A DNA stretch of 64,000 nt from Phoebastria nigripes (GCA_035582835.1 JAYKAV010002964.1:509658-573657); one strand, 5' to 3'; shown: positions 13,339 to 26,335, counted from the first letter of the stretch. Numbers and translations are program-made. The notes: generated by a model from the sequence alone, not told the origin.

Positions 13339-13413
13339 ATGTTTGGGGTTTTTTGGTTTGTTTTTTTTGTTTGTGGTTTTGGGGTTCATTTTTTGTTTTG
13401 GGTTTTTTTTTAA
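13339..13413 (+). repeat. G/T-only low-complexity patch with G runs
   Basis: Nearly all bases are G or T, with TTTTGGGG- and TTTTGGG-like units and several T8-9 runs. Strand asymmetry is extreme. Three G-runs of three or more are visible, one short of the usual four-run quadruplex pattern. Confidence 0.7.
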
Positions 13414-15813
13414 ATCCACTGACATTTCTATTTAATCACCTCCCACAGCAAATTGCTGTATCTGCTGTATTTTCTACACGGCTACAGCTATACTAAAGAC
13501 TTCCTCCATTATAGATGAAAGACTCATAAACACCCCCTGACACACACTGTTCCTCACAGGGACAGTAGAAACAAAATGCTAGCAAACTTTAAACTTTCTT
13601 ATTTCAAGATTTTTCTTTTTTTAGGAGTCTACTATAAAAGCAACTAACCCCATTCATTATTCCTTACCTCAGATTCCTCACTATATTGTTTTTTCCACTG
13701 TTGTTAATAGGAACAAGGCAACCAACAATGCTTCTAAATAACCAAACTTTTTGCAGTTACCCACCTCTTGTAGGAGGAGTAGGGATGCTAATTAATTCTC
13801 CACACCTGATAGGTATCAAATTTCTATCAACCACAGTGGGATTATGGCTGGGGCTGGTGTTTCATATTCTATCCTCTATCTTATTTTTTTCCTTTCTTTT
13901 AATTGATAAAACTCACTCATTGATGGAATCTCAAATTTAAACCTTTGGGAGTTTGTCGTCATTAAAGGTAAACTCTCTCTTTTCCCCCATCTGTCTTAAG
14001 GGATCATCTGAAATCAGAGGGAATGCTTCTTCAGTGGGAAGAGAGACTGAAAGATGAAAACGAATATAGTGCTAGGGAAAGTTTTTCCTTTTGAAGGTTT
14101 GGCAAGCAGCAACAGAGAGCTTAGACAGGCAGATATCCACCCCACCACAAAACCATCGCAGAAGTTCCCTTTTGCAGCATGTTCTGCCTTACAACATTTT
14201 AGTGATGTTTGTTGGTAGTGAGTGGTCAAAGGTCTCCTGGTCACGAGACGAAGCTGAGAAGATAACGCCAAGGCATATAAACATGCCCCACATTAGGAAG
14301 ACCAGCTCATTCATGCAATGCAAGGGGAGTCCTCAATGACATTTGAAGGCAGCAGTTTTACAATAGACAAAAAGGCATAATTTTCCAACACAGCAATCAG
14401 TAAAGTTAATCTGCTTATCATGCAACTCTCAGTTCCACAGTGTTATTTCTCTCAATAAGGCAAAAAGCTTTGTAAATTTGAAGAAAGGATTTGGCAGGTA
14501 TATGCACAAGATTAGCATCTGCTGACTGTTATCCAGGAAAATATTGCAAGAGAAAATATCACGATTCTCATGCTTCAGGACACAAGACTGTCTGTCTTTG
14601 GAGGTCAAGGAGAATTCCCTTTATACTATTACAGAGTTACACAGTATTACTACAGTGGTTTTATATGAGGACAGGTCGTATATTTTCACAATGTGCAATC
14701 TTGATAAAATATCCAGGTAAACTGTTAACTTCAAAAAATAAGAAAACATTATCATGAAGACTATTTTCCGTTCTTGGAACATTTGCCAAATTTAATGAGA
14801 AATGCCTGTATTTCACATTTTTAGAGGGTTTTAAAACATTTTTGAATGTTGACACAAAAATTGGAGATATATTTATTATTTTCTGTATCTTGCTTTGAGT
14901 AGTGAATGTTCACACAAAGCTTTGGAGACAGGGTGACCACACTGACTCTTTCAGGTCGGCTTCCTTATTCTGTGTTTTTCAGGAGTGTGCCTCCCTGCCT
15001 TTAAAACTTGTCTATATGTACCTCAAAATCTACTTGTGTATCTGCATTCTCTGCAGCAAACATAGCAGTGCAAGAACTAACCTAGAGCTTGGCTTTACAT
15101 GTATGACTAAAGGCACTAACCTTTAGCCTTAGTGTCCAGTTATCATTGTTATTTATAGATCATTATTTTGTAGTAATAAAGTGTATCTTCTGCAGAACCT
15201 CAAAGAAAACTGAGAAAGAGAAAAAGCCAGTGGAAAAAACCCCAACCGGTACATGAGCATTTTCCCCCCTTTTTTCTGTATTCTTCTCCTGTGATTATTT
15301 CTGATTTTGGCTATATCAGTATTTGTAACTATTTCAGTTCCATATTTTGTTTGCACACATTTTTGATAGAGCTGGAAACAGAATGTATCAAAAAGTATAG
15401 GCTGGCCAACCCATTAAAGGAAATCCTACGCTCACTTGTAACGAACTGGTTTTTCTTAGTAGACATTTGCACGAGTAGAGGACAGTAGAGGTCATATCCT
15501 TATAACTGATGAACTGATGTGCATAGAGCAGCATGTATCCAGACACTTCATTGCTAATTTCTGAACGTAGTATCTTCTGCATCACATATTCCCCACATAA
15601 TTACCCAGATACTAAATGGCAAGTGGTAGCGTATCTCAAAGGATGAGGATGTTTCTGGGCTTGATACATCTTATTTCTAGAGGCAGGAGACACTGTAAGT
15701 TTGCTGTGAAGGAAAATTCAGCTTTTAAAAAATTTATTTTTTCTTGANCTCAAACAAAACTGCCTTATAACCACATTTCTGACAGCTACACAAATTTCTA
15801 AGGCTTTTGGAAC

Positions 15814-16075
15814 TATCAAAATATTTCATTTTGGTAGAGTCAAATTGTTTTGGTTTGCCGATGCTGAAATGTTTCATTTAATTATGTCAAAATAGTTTAT
15901 TCTGTTAATGTGAAAACATTATAACATAATCTTCAATCTTCAGTACAATATACCATTTAAAATCTCATATAAATTCAATATAAAAAATTAATATATATAT
16001 AACAAAAATCAATTAATCAAAATGGTGCAGTCAAAATGATATGTCTTTACCTTACCAAAACAAAATATTTTGACA
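15814..16075. mobile_element. Inverted-repeat (MITE-like) structure
   Basis: The arm at 15814-15836 is the reverse complement of the arm at 16053-16075 with 20 of 23 positions matching (TACCAAAA...ATATTTTG core). The roughly 215-bp interior is very AT-rich and contains further CAAAAT/ATTTTG pieces. Similar CAAAATATTTTG motifs continue to about 16185. The layout suits an old MITE or foldback element related to AAAATTTT-rich repeats common in reptiles, but I cannot name the family and see no clear target-site duplication. A chance inverted repeat in AT-rich DNA is possible, though 20/23 over this length is notable. Confidence 0.5.
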
Positions 16076-16822
16076 TTACCAAAATAAAACAAGACAGCTG
16101 AAGTGATTTGTTTCAGCCCCTTTCCAATGAAAAGTTTATCAAAATTGACATATTCTCCAGGAACATTTTGATGTTGGTGAAACAACATGTCACTATGAAA
16201 CACGGTTCTATTTACAATATTTTTGCTGCCCTTAATTTCAGGAAAAGGAAAAAATACATCCAAAGGGCTGGCCACAATGACACAGCAGATTTTGCAGCCA
16301 TAGATTTACAGGTGCCTGGAAGTACTAGCAATTAAAGTATTTCTGGCCACTTAGATCTTTAATTCTCCTTCCAAAAATAATCCAATAAGTTTCCTAGATT
16401 GTTCCTTAGGTGAAGATGACTCTAAAAAGGTTTGTCATTCCCCATTCTTTGCTACAGTGAGAGCACAGGAATAGTTGTAAGCATTTCATGACATCTCTCT
16501 CTTCTTGTCTTCTTTATTTTATGATTGGGGGTGATTTTCCCTCCCACACACTTACCCTTCATGCCCCTTCTTCTCCTCATTTCCATGGTACAAAAGCTCA
16601 GGCAAGCTCCTTTTTACCTTCTCCATGAGTATTCATAGGTCTGATTAAGTTAAATTCAGCTTGTCTGATTTGAGAAGTCTTATCAGGAATACTTAACCTG
16701 TGCAAATAATATGCATAGACTGAAGTAGTCCTTCTGAATGCTAATTAACTATCATGCAAGACTTCATACATAATCAAATGTCCAAATGCACCAGAAGCCT
16801 TACAGGGAAAGAAGGAAAGCGG

Positions 16823-16884
<62 letters not shown>

Positions 16885-16891
16885 AAAGAAA
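16823..16891. repeat. Poly-A tract (A60)
   Basis: Sixty uninterrupted A residues (16823-16882) are followed by GAAAAGAAA. This is the longest homopolymer in the window. No retroposon body is recognisable upstream. Confidence 0.9.
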
Positions 16892-19800
16892 TGCCTTAGG
16901 AAAGGTAACAAACAAAAATCCTACGCTAGCAATTCAGAGCAGCCCAATAACCCCAAGCACATTTCCTGATTCATATTGTGACACTGCCTTCTGATTTTAA
17001 CTGGGAAAGGATGGAGCTCAGCCATTCCTCCACCTGGGCTGCAGAGACTAAAAGATGGTGAAGAAGGGATAAAAAATTCTAGGAGGGTCATTCAGCCTTC
17101 TTCATTTTCCAGGACCATACTTCTAAACTGAATCTTGCAGAAAGTAAGTGATAATTAATTCTGTTTAGCTCTTTTTAGAGTGACTACATTTGCATCTATG
17201 TCTTCCCTTCAGTCTTTTCTGTTTTTTTCTTCTAGAGCTTCTTACCTTAGATTATGACTGTCTCAGGGCATAGCTCCATCTTTTCACAGACTAGTCCTCC
17301 TAATATTCAGAGAGGAGTCCAACCAGCCAGACTCACACCCAGGTAGGAGGATGCCATGAACCCAAAGATCACCAAAAAGATCCCCAGCACTTGTCCACCT
17401 GGACAGCCCGCGGGGGCACTCTGACTCTGGCAGTGTGATTGATCTCACTGGACCTAAACATATATGATGTACATGTCAAACCTGAGCCCCTTGCCCAGGT
17501 GCTGCCTGCAATCAAAAAAAAAAAAAAAACCCAAAACCAAAAAGAAACTTTGGGACAAGAATCCATTCAGCCTGTTTCTGGCATCTGCATTTGGGTGAGA
17601 TGAATTGTGCTCTAGAAGAGCCTCTTTATCTCCTGTGGTTATATGGGAGCTTAGTGCAACTATGACATCAACAGACACCCACAGTGTTAATGCCTGAAAT
17701 CAGGTGAGATAATTTCCTCATCAGGTTTACTAGCTGGGCTTATATTTATCTATGGTGTGTCATAGAGTACCAACTTCATCCACACGGGGACCAGGCATGA
17801 GTATGCCAGGGCTCTCTTTGTCCCTGTGCCTGAGGTTTCCTTTGAAACCAGGATGAGAGAGATGTGTATGTGAAAGGGCTGGCACCCATCCAACCATGCT
17901 CAAATATGAAGTCAGGAAGTTGGTGGTACAGTATAACAGCTCTTTTGGACCCCCACAGATTTCCATATCCCGATGCACGAAAACCTGCAACACCAGGAGC
18001 TACAAGGCATTCCAATCAGTGCACCTAAAACACCCAAAACCTTCTTCCTACATGTGTTTCTCATTATTGACCAATTTCTTTCACTGTTAAGTAGGTCAAT
18101 TCTTCCTCTCTTTCAACACTCCATCTAATTCCAGTGTCTCTGTACCGTAAGAATTCAATTTAAGAACCTTTTGCTGCTATCAACCTTAACTTTTCCCTTC
18201 CACAGTTTCCAACTATTTCGTCTTATCCCTTCATCTTCTGATACAATGACTTAGTTTTTCCTTTCCATCTTTTATATTGCTATTACGAATGCATCAGGGT
18301 ATGATCAAATCCTTTTCACCTTCCAATCTTGTCATAATTTCTTTTGTCTGAATTTGTATTTTCTCCATTTCTTCTTTCTCAAGCTCAGCATGGAAAAAAA
18401 TGGACTGTTTTGCAAGGCTACACAGAAGGTCACTGTCATCTCCACAGCTTTGCATGAGATCCTTTAAAACGTGTAATCCAAACTATGCAGTCCAGCTAGA
18501 CACTCCTGTGTTCTGTTATGTCCTCCCCATTCTCAGGCACACAGTATCCAGTGGTCTTTTTTGATTTTCTTCAATCAACTGAAATTTCTTTTATTGTAAT
18601 CCTCCACTGTATAGGCATGGGTGTCCATTATATCATAGGACAAACAGACATGATAAGTTTTATACTCGTCTAAATTCTGCTTTTGTTTTGCTNTGCTGCA
18701 AAGTGGTTTGTTCAGAGTCCAAGTCCTAAAAATTATGGTAGGCACATGGTATGGGAAGACCTACCATTGCATCTTGAGCAGGAACTGGATGCGTTTTTGT
18801 TCAGTTCTCATTGTTAAAAGCATTTCTATTTTCACACTTAAAAAAATCCTTCTTTCTGTCTTNTTTTCTGCCTTTAGCTTAGAGAATATTCTAGTATCCA
18901 GTGCTGTTAATCATGGAGAAATGTACATAATTATGTGTAGTGTGTAAAGATAAAATAGTTTACTATGCATGAACACCAGTATATTAGGAGGGAGTATATT
19001 AACTGGATAAAGCGTACAGAAAAAGTTGACTGATAGAAACACTGATGGGAAGAATTTGACTGATGGCCCTATGTGAATGACTAATACATGGATGTATTAC
19101 ATGGATGAACTGGAAGGACAGATGGATGAGAGAAATCAACAGACAGATGGATTGATGAATGGAGTGTAGCTGTATTGAAGGGAAAGACAGATAAAAGGAA
19201 TATTGGACAGAGAGAAAGAGTGAGTGCAAGTATCCTTGTGGAATTTCTCCTGCCAGAATGAGCCCTGATGGATCTCTTCGGGAATCAGCTGGTTAAATGC
19301 AGCTCCCTGTTAACAGTGAAATTGGGTTCACTCCACAGAGGTGCAAGGAAGATGAGAACAGCTTTTGAACAGAGGGAATCCGAATTGAGAACTGAAAGCA
19401 CAGAAAGGTATTAGTGAGAGGAACACTAGGACAAGATTAAATCTTAGCAGAAGACCTAGTCAGGGATATAACAAGCAAAAACTTAGAACAAATTTGCAGG
19501 TAAAATGAAATCCTTTTTTTTTTTTTTTTGCCAGTGAAACCCATAACTTGGATGTTGCTTTCATTTCACCTATGTTTTCCTAAAGCCCCAGTCACACTTT
19601 TTAAAGGTCAGGATTTCACATTTTGGACCTTAATGACATTGAAGCTTAGCAAGAACTGGGCCTTCCATGTACAAATGTGACGCAGTGATTTGTCTGTAGT
19701 AACACCAAGGGTGCAATATGATAATATGCGGTTACTCCCCTTGACACTAGCATTTGCTGCTAACGATTTCCATTAACAGAACTAGATAGCTCAAGAAGCT

Positions 19801-19909
19801 CAAATTTAAACAGCTTCTCCTCTAAGCCTCTGCTTTAAATCTCCCCAGGGAGGTAGTACGTGTAACAGTTCATTTATTAATTCATCCCATTTTGTTTTTC
19901 AATATGCAC
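16892..19909. other. Unique noncoding stretch
   Basis: No gene recognised. It holds an A17-type run near 17514-17530 and a degenerate GATG/GGAC-rich patch (about 19070-19160). It also holds an AT-rich, C/T-rich segment at 18.1-18.4 kb with no open frame of note. Confidence 0.5.
19070..19160 (+). repeat. Degenerate GATG tetranucleotide-like patch
   Basis: Recurrent ATGGATG, GGATGA, GACAGATGG and GATGAATGG words suggest a decayed (GATG)n or (GACA/GATA)-type microsatellite. It is too diverged to define a repeat number. Confidence 0.5.
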
Positions 19910-19942
19910 TTGTACAATGCTCTGTGCATGCACATTGTACAA
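19910..19942. repeat. Nested palindrome
   Basis: Outer 10-bp arms TTGTACAATG (19910-19919) and CATTGTACAA (19933-19942) are perfect reverse complements. Between them lies a second perfect 10-bp palindrome, GTGCATGCAC (19924-19933), overlapping the right arm by one base. A small cruciform or a pair of dyad protein sites is possible. No adjoining gene explains it. Confidence 0.8.
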
Positions 19943-20887
19943 ATATTTGTGGGACTTTAGCCTCCTAGGTAACAAATCCTAAACATCTCCTACTCAAGTC
20001 AGCCATGTGAAATAACCAGAAGCTNCCACTCCTTAGGACCAGAAGCCTTCCCTGTACAGGGCCCTGCTAGCAGCTCTTTAGCAATCCACTGTCTCATTTA
20101 TGCTAGAGGTAAGGCACAGCTTCAGCATTTAGTAGCCAGCTACTGGTTGAACTCAGTTGGCATATAACTTTTCAGAAGAGATCAAAGTAACTGATACAAA
20201 CCCACAACAGATTTTCACATATTTGAATTAAAAATTATTTCTACTGAAGCACATGTATTCTTTGGCCAGTATTCACCAGAAAACTGACGTGTTTTGAGTT
20301 GGCTAGGCCATTCAGAGCAACAGAAGTTAGAGGACAAGGTTCTTTCTACTTATATAAAGAAGACCTTTGAGGGAATAAATATGCAATGGTAGAAAATAGC
20401 ATTTTTCAGCTGACTTTGCTGACTTTATTCTCAGTTACAGTCATGCATGACTTTTGAGGATATTAATTTCTACATCATTTTAAAACCTGGTTGGATGTGA
20501 GAAGCAATGTTGCAGAAGTGAACCATGGTAATTCCCATTAGGTGCTCTCAGTATGTCTTCTGAGTCATTTCTGGTTAGCTTGCTGGAAACATTACATTGT
20601 CAACAATGCAGAGAACGCCAGCTGTGTTATCTTTTTGTCTTCTGAGCAATGCAACATCAATAATGACCAGCTGACTTCTGATTCTTCTCTATTTTTCACT
20701 GCAATAGTGAGGTGGTGTGCTTTTCATGCACTTGGCAGGGTTACTTTTCTAGTGGGCTGAAGAAACTAATTTTGAGCTGGAAACCAAAATATCGAGTTCA
20801 CTGAGAAAGGATCCAGACAAAATGCCAAGGTGATTTTTTTTTTTTCATTTCACAGCCTCAGTTTTTGGCTTTAACCACACAGAAGGG

Positions 20888-20931
<44 letters not shown>

Positions 20932-20955
20932 AAAAAGAAAAAAGAAAAAAAGAAA
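20888..20955. repeat. Poly-A (A42) followed by GAAAAA-type repeats
   Basis: A42 (20888-20929) continues as interrupted GAAAAAA/GAAAAAAA units to about 20955. The + strand is purine-only from 20881 to 20955. No retroposon body is visible next to it. Confidence 0.9.
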
Positions 20956-21929
20956 TTTTTATTTTCTAAATGTACTTAGGTCATATATTACATGTAATTT
21001 TTCTGATGATAAGGGATGTTGCAGTGATTGCTCTGACAACAGATGCCATTTTCTTCTTCTTCATAAAGCAGCTACAGCAAAGCTCTCAGCTTTGGCATCA
21101 ATTCCTTCATTGAAAATGCCCTGTTCTTCTCTGCCTCAAAAAGAAGCCTTCATCTTCCAAACCCCCAACATAATTTCTCTTCTTTGCCTCTGTCCTGCCA
21201 TGAATGGACTTCTTCCCATGCTGGAAGAACAGCTGGAGCCTTATATTCCCATATATTTCTCTCAGCCATTTGTTTCCAGTCATACTTGGTAATTCACATG
21301 AATACATCTGTTAACCAAGAAATAGCCCACATATACCAAGCTCATTTCTCAGTTACAAATGAAGAGCTATTGGATATCAGTAATTCCCTCCACATGGCTG
21401 ATCTTAAACAATGTAAACTAAAACATTACTGAATATGGTCAAAAATGTTTCTTTTATTTTGTGTAGAAACTCGGAAATTTCTACTATAAAACTCAAAACC
21501 AGAATATTTCCATCTCAGGTTGGTGTTTCTGTTCCACAGAGGAACTGGGGTTGAGGAGTCTTGAGTTCCCTCATGCCACCCAGCTGAACTCATTCTCCTT
21601 ACTGTTGTGGTCTTCCATTTTGGCAAAGGAAGCTGTCCAACATCTACTATGTCGTTTATTACACATTGATCTTAAATCTAAAGAAAGATTTATAATAATT
21701 TCTGTCTTCCCTCTCAATCTTTACTTTTTGATTTTTATAAAGAATTAGTATTCTCTTCAGGGATCAAACACCACACACTTACACACACACATATATAAAC
21801 AATACCAAAAAAATCACCTAATCAAAAATCCAATTTTTCTAGTTGTTTCAAAGACAATTTCTGAGGGGAAAATGCAGATAATTTCTAATTTTTCAGTCTT
21901 CTTGAAAATGCCATTGCCTGCCCAGCCTG
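20956..21929. other. Unique noncoding stretch
   Basis: No gene or transposon recognised. A short CA-rich run lies near 21775-21792. Open frames of 60-80 codons occur on both strands over the same bases and look like chance. Confidence 0.5.
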
Positions 21930-22330
21930 AATTAATCTGAATATTGCTGTGATTTGAATGCCATTGAACTGATTGCTGAGGTTGGCAGAAGCAATGGTGG
22001 CACCTGGTCAACCTCCGGTTTTAAAAATGAATGAGTACCAGAATAATTACGCTTTATTGTACCTGCTAATTTCTCCTGGAAAATACCTTAATAAATTGAT
22101 TGCATGTTTCAAGCAAACTTCTAGTGAGAGGATTATTTACAAAGGCCACACAGAATCTGTTATTAAAAAGCAGTCAGAAGGAGAGAGGAACAATGGCAGG
22201 AGGGCTCAGTGGGGAAACCTTAACAGTGGGGAGTTTAGGATTTGGTTTGTGTTATCTTGCTGACATTCTAATTAAAATGTATTTCTCCCATTTCATTACT
22301 GTCTCACACTTTATCTGAATTAACTTTCAC
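21930..22330. other. Candidate conserved noncoding block
   Basis: Repeat-free sequence with AATTA, TAATTAAAA, ATTACGCTTTATTG and TGATTGCATG-type words, typical of homeodomain- or POU-bound vertebrate enhancers. Two overlapping + frames of 96 and 72 codons cross it without any recognisable domain. The call is inference from texture; orthologous alignment is needed to test it. Confidence 0.3.
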
Positions 22331-22849
22331 ACTTGGTTAAGGAGAAAGTAATTTTCGTTACACACCAGGATGAGGCAGTGTCAATCCCTTTGCTTTCATT
22401 TCTCAGACCCAAACCTGCAAAATCCTAATGTTCAGATCTGGATTCTCCTGATGTTGGATTTGAGAGTGCTGCGTGAAAGGTTTTGCTGGGGCATCTGCAA
22501 GCACCAGGGTCCAACAGAGAAGTGGCCCTATGGCTTGTCAAATGGACCCTGCAGTCTTGAAGGAAATGGAGGTTTTAGCCAGACCTTTGCAGACACGGAG
22601 TTGAGCCTGTTAGTTGATTTAAGATGCTGAGAGCATGGAGAAGCCAACAAAATTATTCAGCCCAGTCCTGTTTTAAATGTTGAAAATTTTAAATTGTAAC
22701 TGAAATAAACTTCATATTACATAAAAATGGCATATTATGCCAGATTACCCTCTCTTCCCCCTCCTCCAATTAGTAAATAGTTTTTACAAACAAACAAAAA
22801 ATTAGGAAGCTGGAGAATTTGAGGTGTGAAAAAAAGGATTAAAAAAACT

Positions 22850-22960
22850 AAAGATGCATAATTAGTTATAATTAATTAGCATATGTTTGCACAGCCCCCA
22901 GTAAACCCAAGCGCTACGTAATTGCTGTAGTTATGGAGAAGGAGGTCTAAATCATTAGGA
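22850..22960. promoter_or_regulatory. Cluster of TAATTA-type homeodomain sites
   Basis: Within about 30 bp (22857-22886) the sequence carries ATAATTAG, TTATAATTAATTAG and CATATG, followed by GCGCTACGTAATTGC. The clustering of TAATTA cores plus an E-box-like CATATG resembles a homeodomain enhancer core. Inference only; TAATTA cores are common in AT-rich DNA. Confidence 0.25.
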
Positions 22961-23566
22961 AGGCTGGGTTTAGGATAGCGGTACCAGCATCTGAAGAGCG
23001 TAAAATCCAAGGAGGTAGAAGAAGCGTGCAGGATATGAGTAATGTTCCCAGGAGAAAACAGCAGAAGGGCTAGAGCCTGAACCCCACATGGATGCCAGGC
23101 AGGCTCAAAGCTGCTTCCCCGGGCAGTGCTCTCACTTCTTTCCCCTGCAGTAATGCAGCCAGATGGGCAATGGCTGGTAGTTTAACCTGGGCCTAAATGT
23201 CGAACTAACATAAAGGATTTTCCGAATTCTTCTCAATTAGTTTTTGTAGGACTCACTAAGGAAACTCTTACAAAATGGTTTTGCTTTTGTTTCAGAATAG
23301 TTCCATGGAGGGGGCGGGGAAAAGTACCTTTCCTGGAAATTCTTGAAAAAAACATGATCAAACCCAGAATATTTTAACTGGGAAGCAATGTTGCTGTATT
23401 TCATGGGAGCTGCAGATTAGTTATGTCCTGTTTGTGCCTGTGCACAAGGTTTACAGGTCAGGTGTCTGCTCTGCCAAGACACCAGGGTGAGCAACCACCA
23501 CCTCTTTTCTCTAAGGAAGGAGACTGCAGAGCATCATAGGAAAGATGCACAACCACGCGTCCTCAT

Positions 23567-23640
23567 TCACAAGGCTGGAAGGGACCATGAGGCCCACAGA
23601 TAAACTCTGGGACATGACAACTTTCCTGTACAGAGTTGGT
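23567..23640 (-). mobile_element. Possible CR1 3'-terminal fragment
   Basis: The words AAGGCTGGAAGGGACCATGAGG and GGACATGACA resemble the reverse complement of an old CR1 3' end (AAGGCCAGAAGGGACC signature). The match covers about 70 bp and no further CR1 blocks follow, so the call is weak. Confidence 0.3.
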
Positions 23641-26335
23641 CAGTTTGTGTTAGGATCTCTCCCTAGACAAATGGTAAGGTGATATTATCTGAATCACTTA
23701 CGAAGAGGCTGGGTATAGCGTTCTCTCTGTCACCATCAAAACCACTCTCAGTCCAGCTCCTTTTTCCTTCTCTGCTTCAAAGATGATGTCATGTTGTTTG
23801 AGGTGCTAAAAAAAATAGACTATGAAGCCCATAAAGTGAAGGGAAAGAAGTTGCTCTTTCTGTGTGTAGTAAGACTATATAATAAAACTCATTCTGTACA
23901 ACATCCTTCAAACTAACTGTTGTCTAAAATGATTCAGAATTAAAAATTGAGAGACAGCAGTGAACATAACATATAGGTTACATTAAACAAGGCTATAAAG
24001 TGAAAAATTAACGCAGCTTTCACTTATGAGTCTAATAAGAGACTTTAAAGAAAATGAGAAAGGAGAGACAAGCATGATGAGGCACGCTCCTAGCAGAGAT
24101 GCAAAACATGATAAAGACACAGTGATGTGAAGCGAGACAGGACCTTCTTCTAGGTAGCAAGAATTACAGAGAAGGAGCTCACATCCAGAGCAGCAAGCCA
24201 GGAACAGACAGTGACAGAAGCCACAGTAAAAATAAGGAGAGAGAAGCCCAGGAGGGTGGCTGCAGCAGATCTTTGGAGGACAGTTTTGTACTGGGCTTAT
24301 CAGCAGACAATGGTGCTGCTTCCCAAGCCCAGGTTACTTCTGGGCTATAGCAGCAAACCTGCCAGGTACTCAGATCAAAAGTAGGATCAAAATCATCTGC
24401 AGTCTTTTAGCAGCTGTTTAACAGAGTCCCGGTGGATAAAGTCTGGAGATATTAGAGTCTTGGCAACAAAATCAAACCAGAGGTTGAACTAAATGAAGAT
24501 GACCAGCTCTGGCTNCTTTGATGCAGCTTTTCCTCCAGTATACCTGTGAGCATATATCTTTGTTACTTTCTTACTTTTTTGTTATTGTTTTTCTTTAAGG
24601 TAAAAACAGATTTTATTCCAAGGCAAACGTCACTCCCACTTGTACGAGTCCCGTTCTCACCAACACCACTTTTTTCCACCAACCTATAAATCCTCAGAAG
24701 AGCTAAATGTAACAAAATCTTATATCTGGCAGTTTTCTTATAAAATGCACAGGCTTCTGGCAACTAATATAGTAGAAAATGATCATCATCGTTACACTGC
24801 TTAGTTTTATGATATGTTAAACTACTGATGTACTGATTCAAGAAAAATGCCCTCAGCACACAGCTCCATGCCGAGGCATTATTTGATTTATGGAGAAGCT
24901 GACTCTGCCAAGGACCTGCAGTACCATACAATAAGCTCTAATCTTGACTCATATTAGAATCTGTCTATCTACTTCTTTACTGTGGTATCTAGGGATCTTT
25001 TATGATACCAAATGTGGAGCAATTTTTCAAAATAAACATGACCTCTAACACTCTGCACACAACGTTGTATGCAAGCCTATCGACCACCATGCAACATCCC
25101 CTCCCTCCGAAGCTGGGAGGAATGCATTGCAGGATATTAAGCCAAATCTTTGTAAGTCCAAACCATTGCCTGACACTTCAGCTGAAAATCCATTTAGCGG
25201 TCAGTGCGGTTTGCTGAACACAGATATAATCTGCTAGTCATGGAAAATGTTATTTTGATTTCTGTGGAGTTTCATCCCAGGCTAGAAGCTCCCAAGTTTC
25301 AGGAGCACAGGAAAAGTAATGGATTAGTCCACACCTGAGATGACAAAGGTTTGGCTATCTGGGACCAGGTTTCCTACTGGAAAAAGTATGTCCCAGCTGG
25401 TTTCTGAGCACTGAACAGAAACATAGTTCTGACAGAACNCTGATTCCTGCCTAACAAACAGCAAATGAACTGACGGGGTCATGAAATGGATTAGGAAATG
25501 CAAGTATCCCTCTCTAGACACATTTCCTCCATTAGAAGCAGCAGAAATACAAGTTTGCAGCTTTTCAAGTTCTCAGGTAATACTGATATTCTGAAATTTC
25601 ACCTGAAACTGTTCCCCTCAAAATGATCACGTGTCAACTCCCCACCATCCTCCTAAAACTCAAGAGTTAGCTGCAGTCAGAGATCTGCTTGTGACAGACC
25701 TAAGTTGCTTCATTTTTTTAAAAAAAAAGTCCTTCATATTCTAGGAAATTGCATTTTTTGATGCAAATTGATTTTGTTTGCTAAACTATTTTCAGTGCTT
25801 TCCTCTGGCTATCTCTGCCAGCCCTTGTTGAAGTAGACTATGAGCACCAATGCTAATGGCTTGTTCCGGACATCGCTGAGGGAGACAGCAGTCACTGCGT
25901 ACAGTTCACTGAATCCTCTATTCACATAGAGCAAGTGGTCTCTTGCATGAGCACAAAGCCCTGGTAGTGCTGGACCACCTTATAACTTCTCCTTCCAGCA
26001 TGCATGTTGGTGGTGACAGGATTTACACTGATTGCTCCTTTTTAAAAGGTTAGCTGATAAAAAGGGGCTGCTGAGTAGTGTGGAAACACAGTTTATGGCA
26101 CTTCCTCAAGTGAGACAGTTCAAAGTTGTGTGCTGAACCCAGATCTCTTGAGGTAGACTAGTCTCTTCACAGATGCCTTTACCTCCTTGTAGCTGTACAA
26201 ACACCAAAATAAGGCCCAGGCTGCAACTCCCCTCTCCCCAGGCCTCACCAAGCATGGGATTAGCCATTCAGGTATGTTAGAAGCATTAAAAAAATGCTAA
26301 CAGAGGAACAGGGGACATCATAACACAGGAATAGG

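Larger units (their letters stand above)
9271..15813. other. Unique noncoding stretch
   Basis: No gene or transposon recognised. It contains AAAC/AAAA low-complexity DNA (about 9818-9860), a T/C tract (11.53 kb) and a G/T-rich patch (13.34-13.41 kb). The largest open frame is 158 codons on + at 13020-13496; its end is translated from the G/T-rich patch, giving an F/G/W/L-rich peptide that looks like chance. Confidence 0.5.
22331..26335. other. Mostly unique noncoding stretch
   Basis: No gene recognised. It includes the homeodomain-site-rich block at 22.85-22.96 kb and a possible CR1 terminus at 23.57 kb. The remainder is ordinary AT-rich DNA. Ambiguous single bases occur near 24515 and 25439. 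Confidence 0.5.

Noticed and set aside
13020..13496. 158-codon + open frame
   Set aside because: The C-terminal half is translated G/T-rich low-complexity DNA. No domain or splice context was found.
13620..13940. Nuclear mitochondrial insertion
   Set aside because: The AT/C-rich phrasing briefly suggested mitochondrial ND genes, but no mitochondrial gene could be followed in any frame.
19660..19720. Possible MIR fragment (ACACCAAGGGTGCAA)
   Set aside because: Only scattered words match, and the block order of MIR is not kept.
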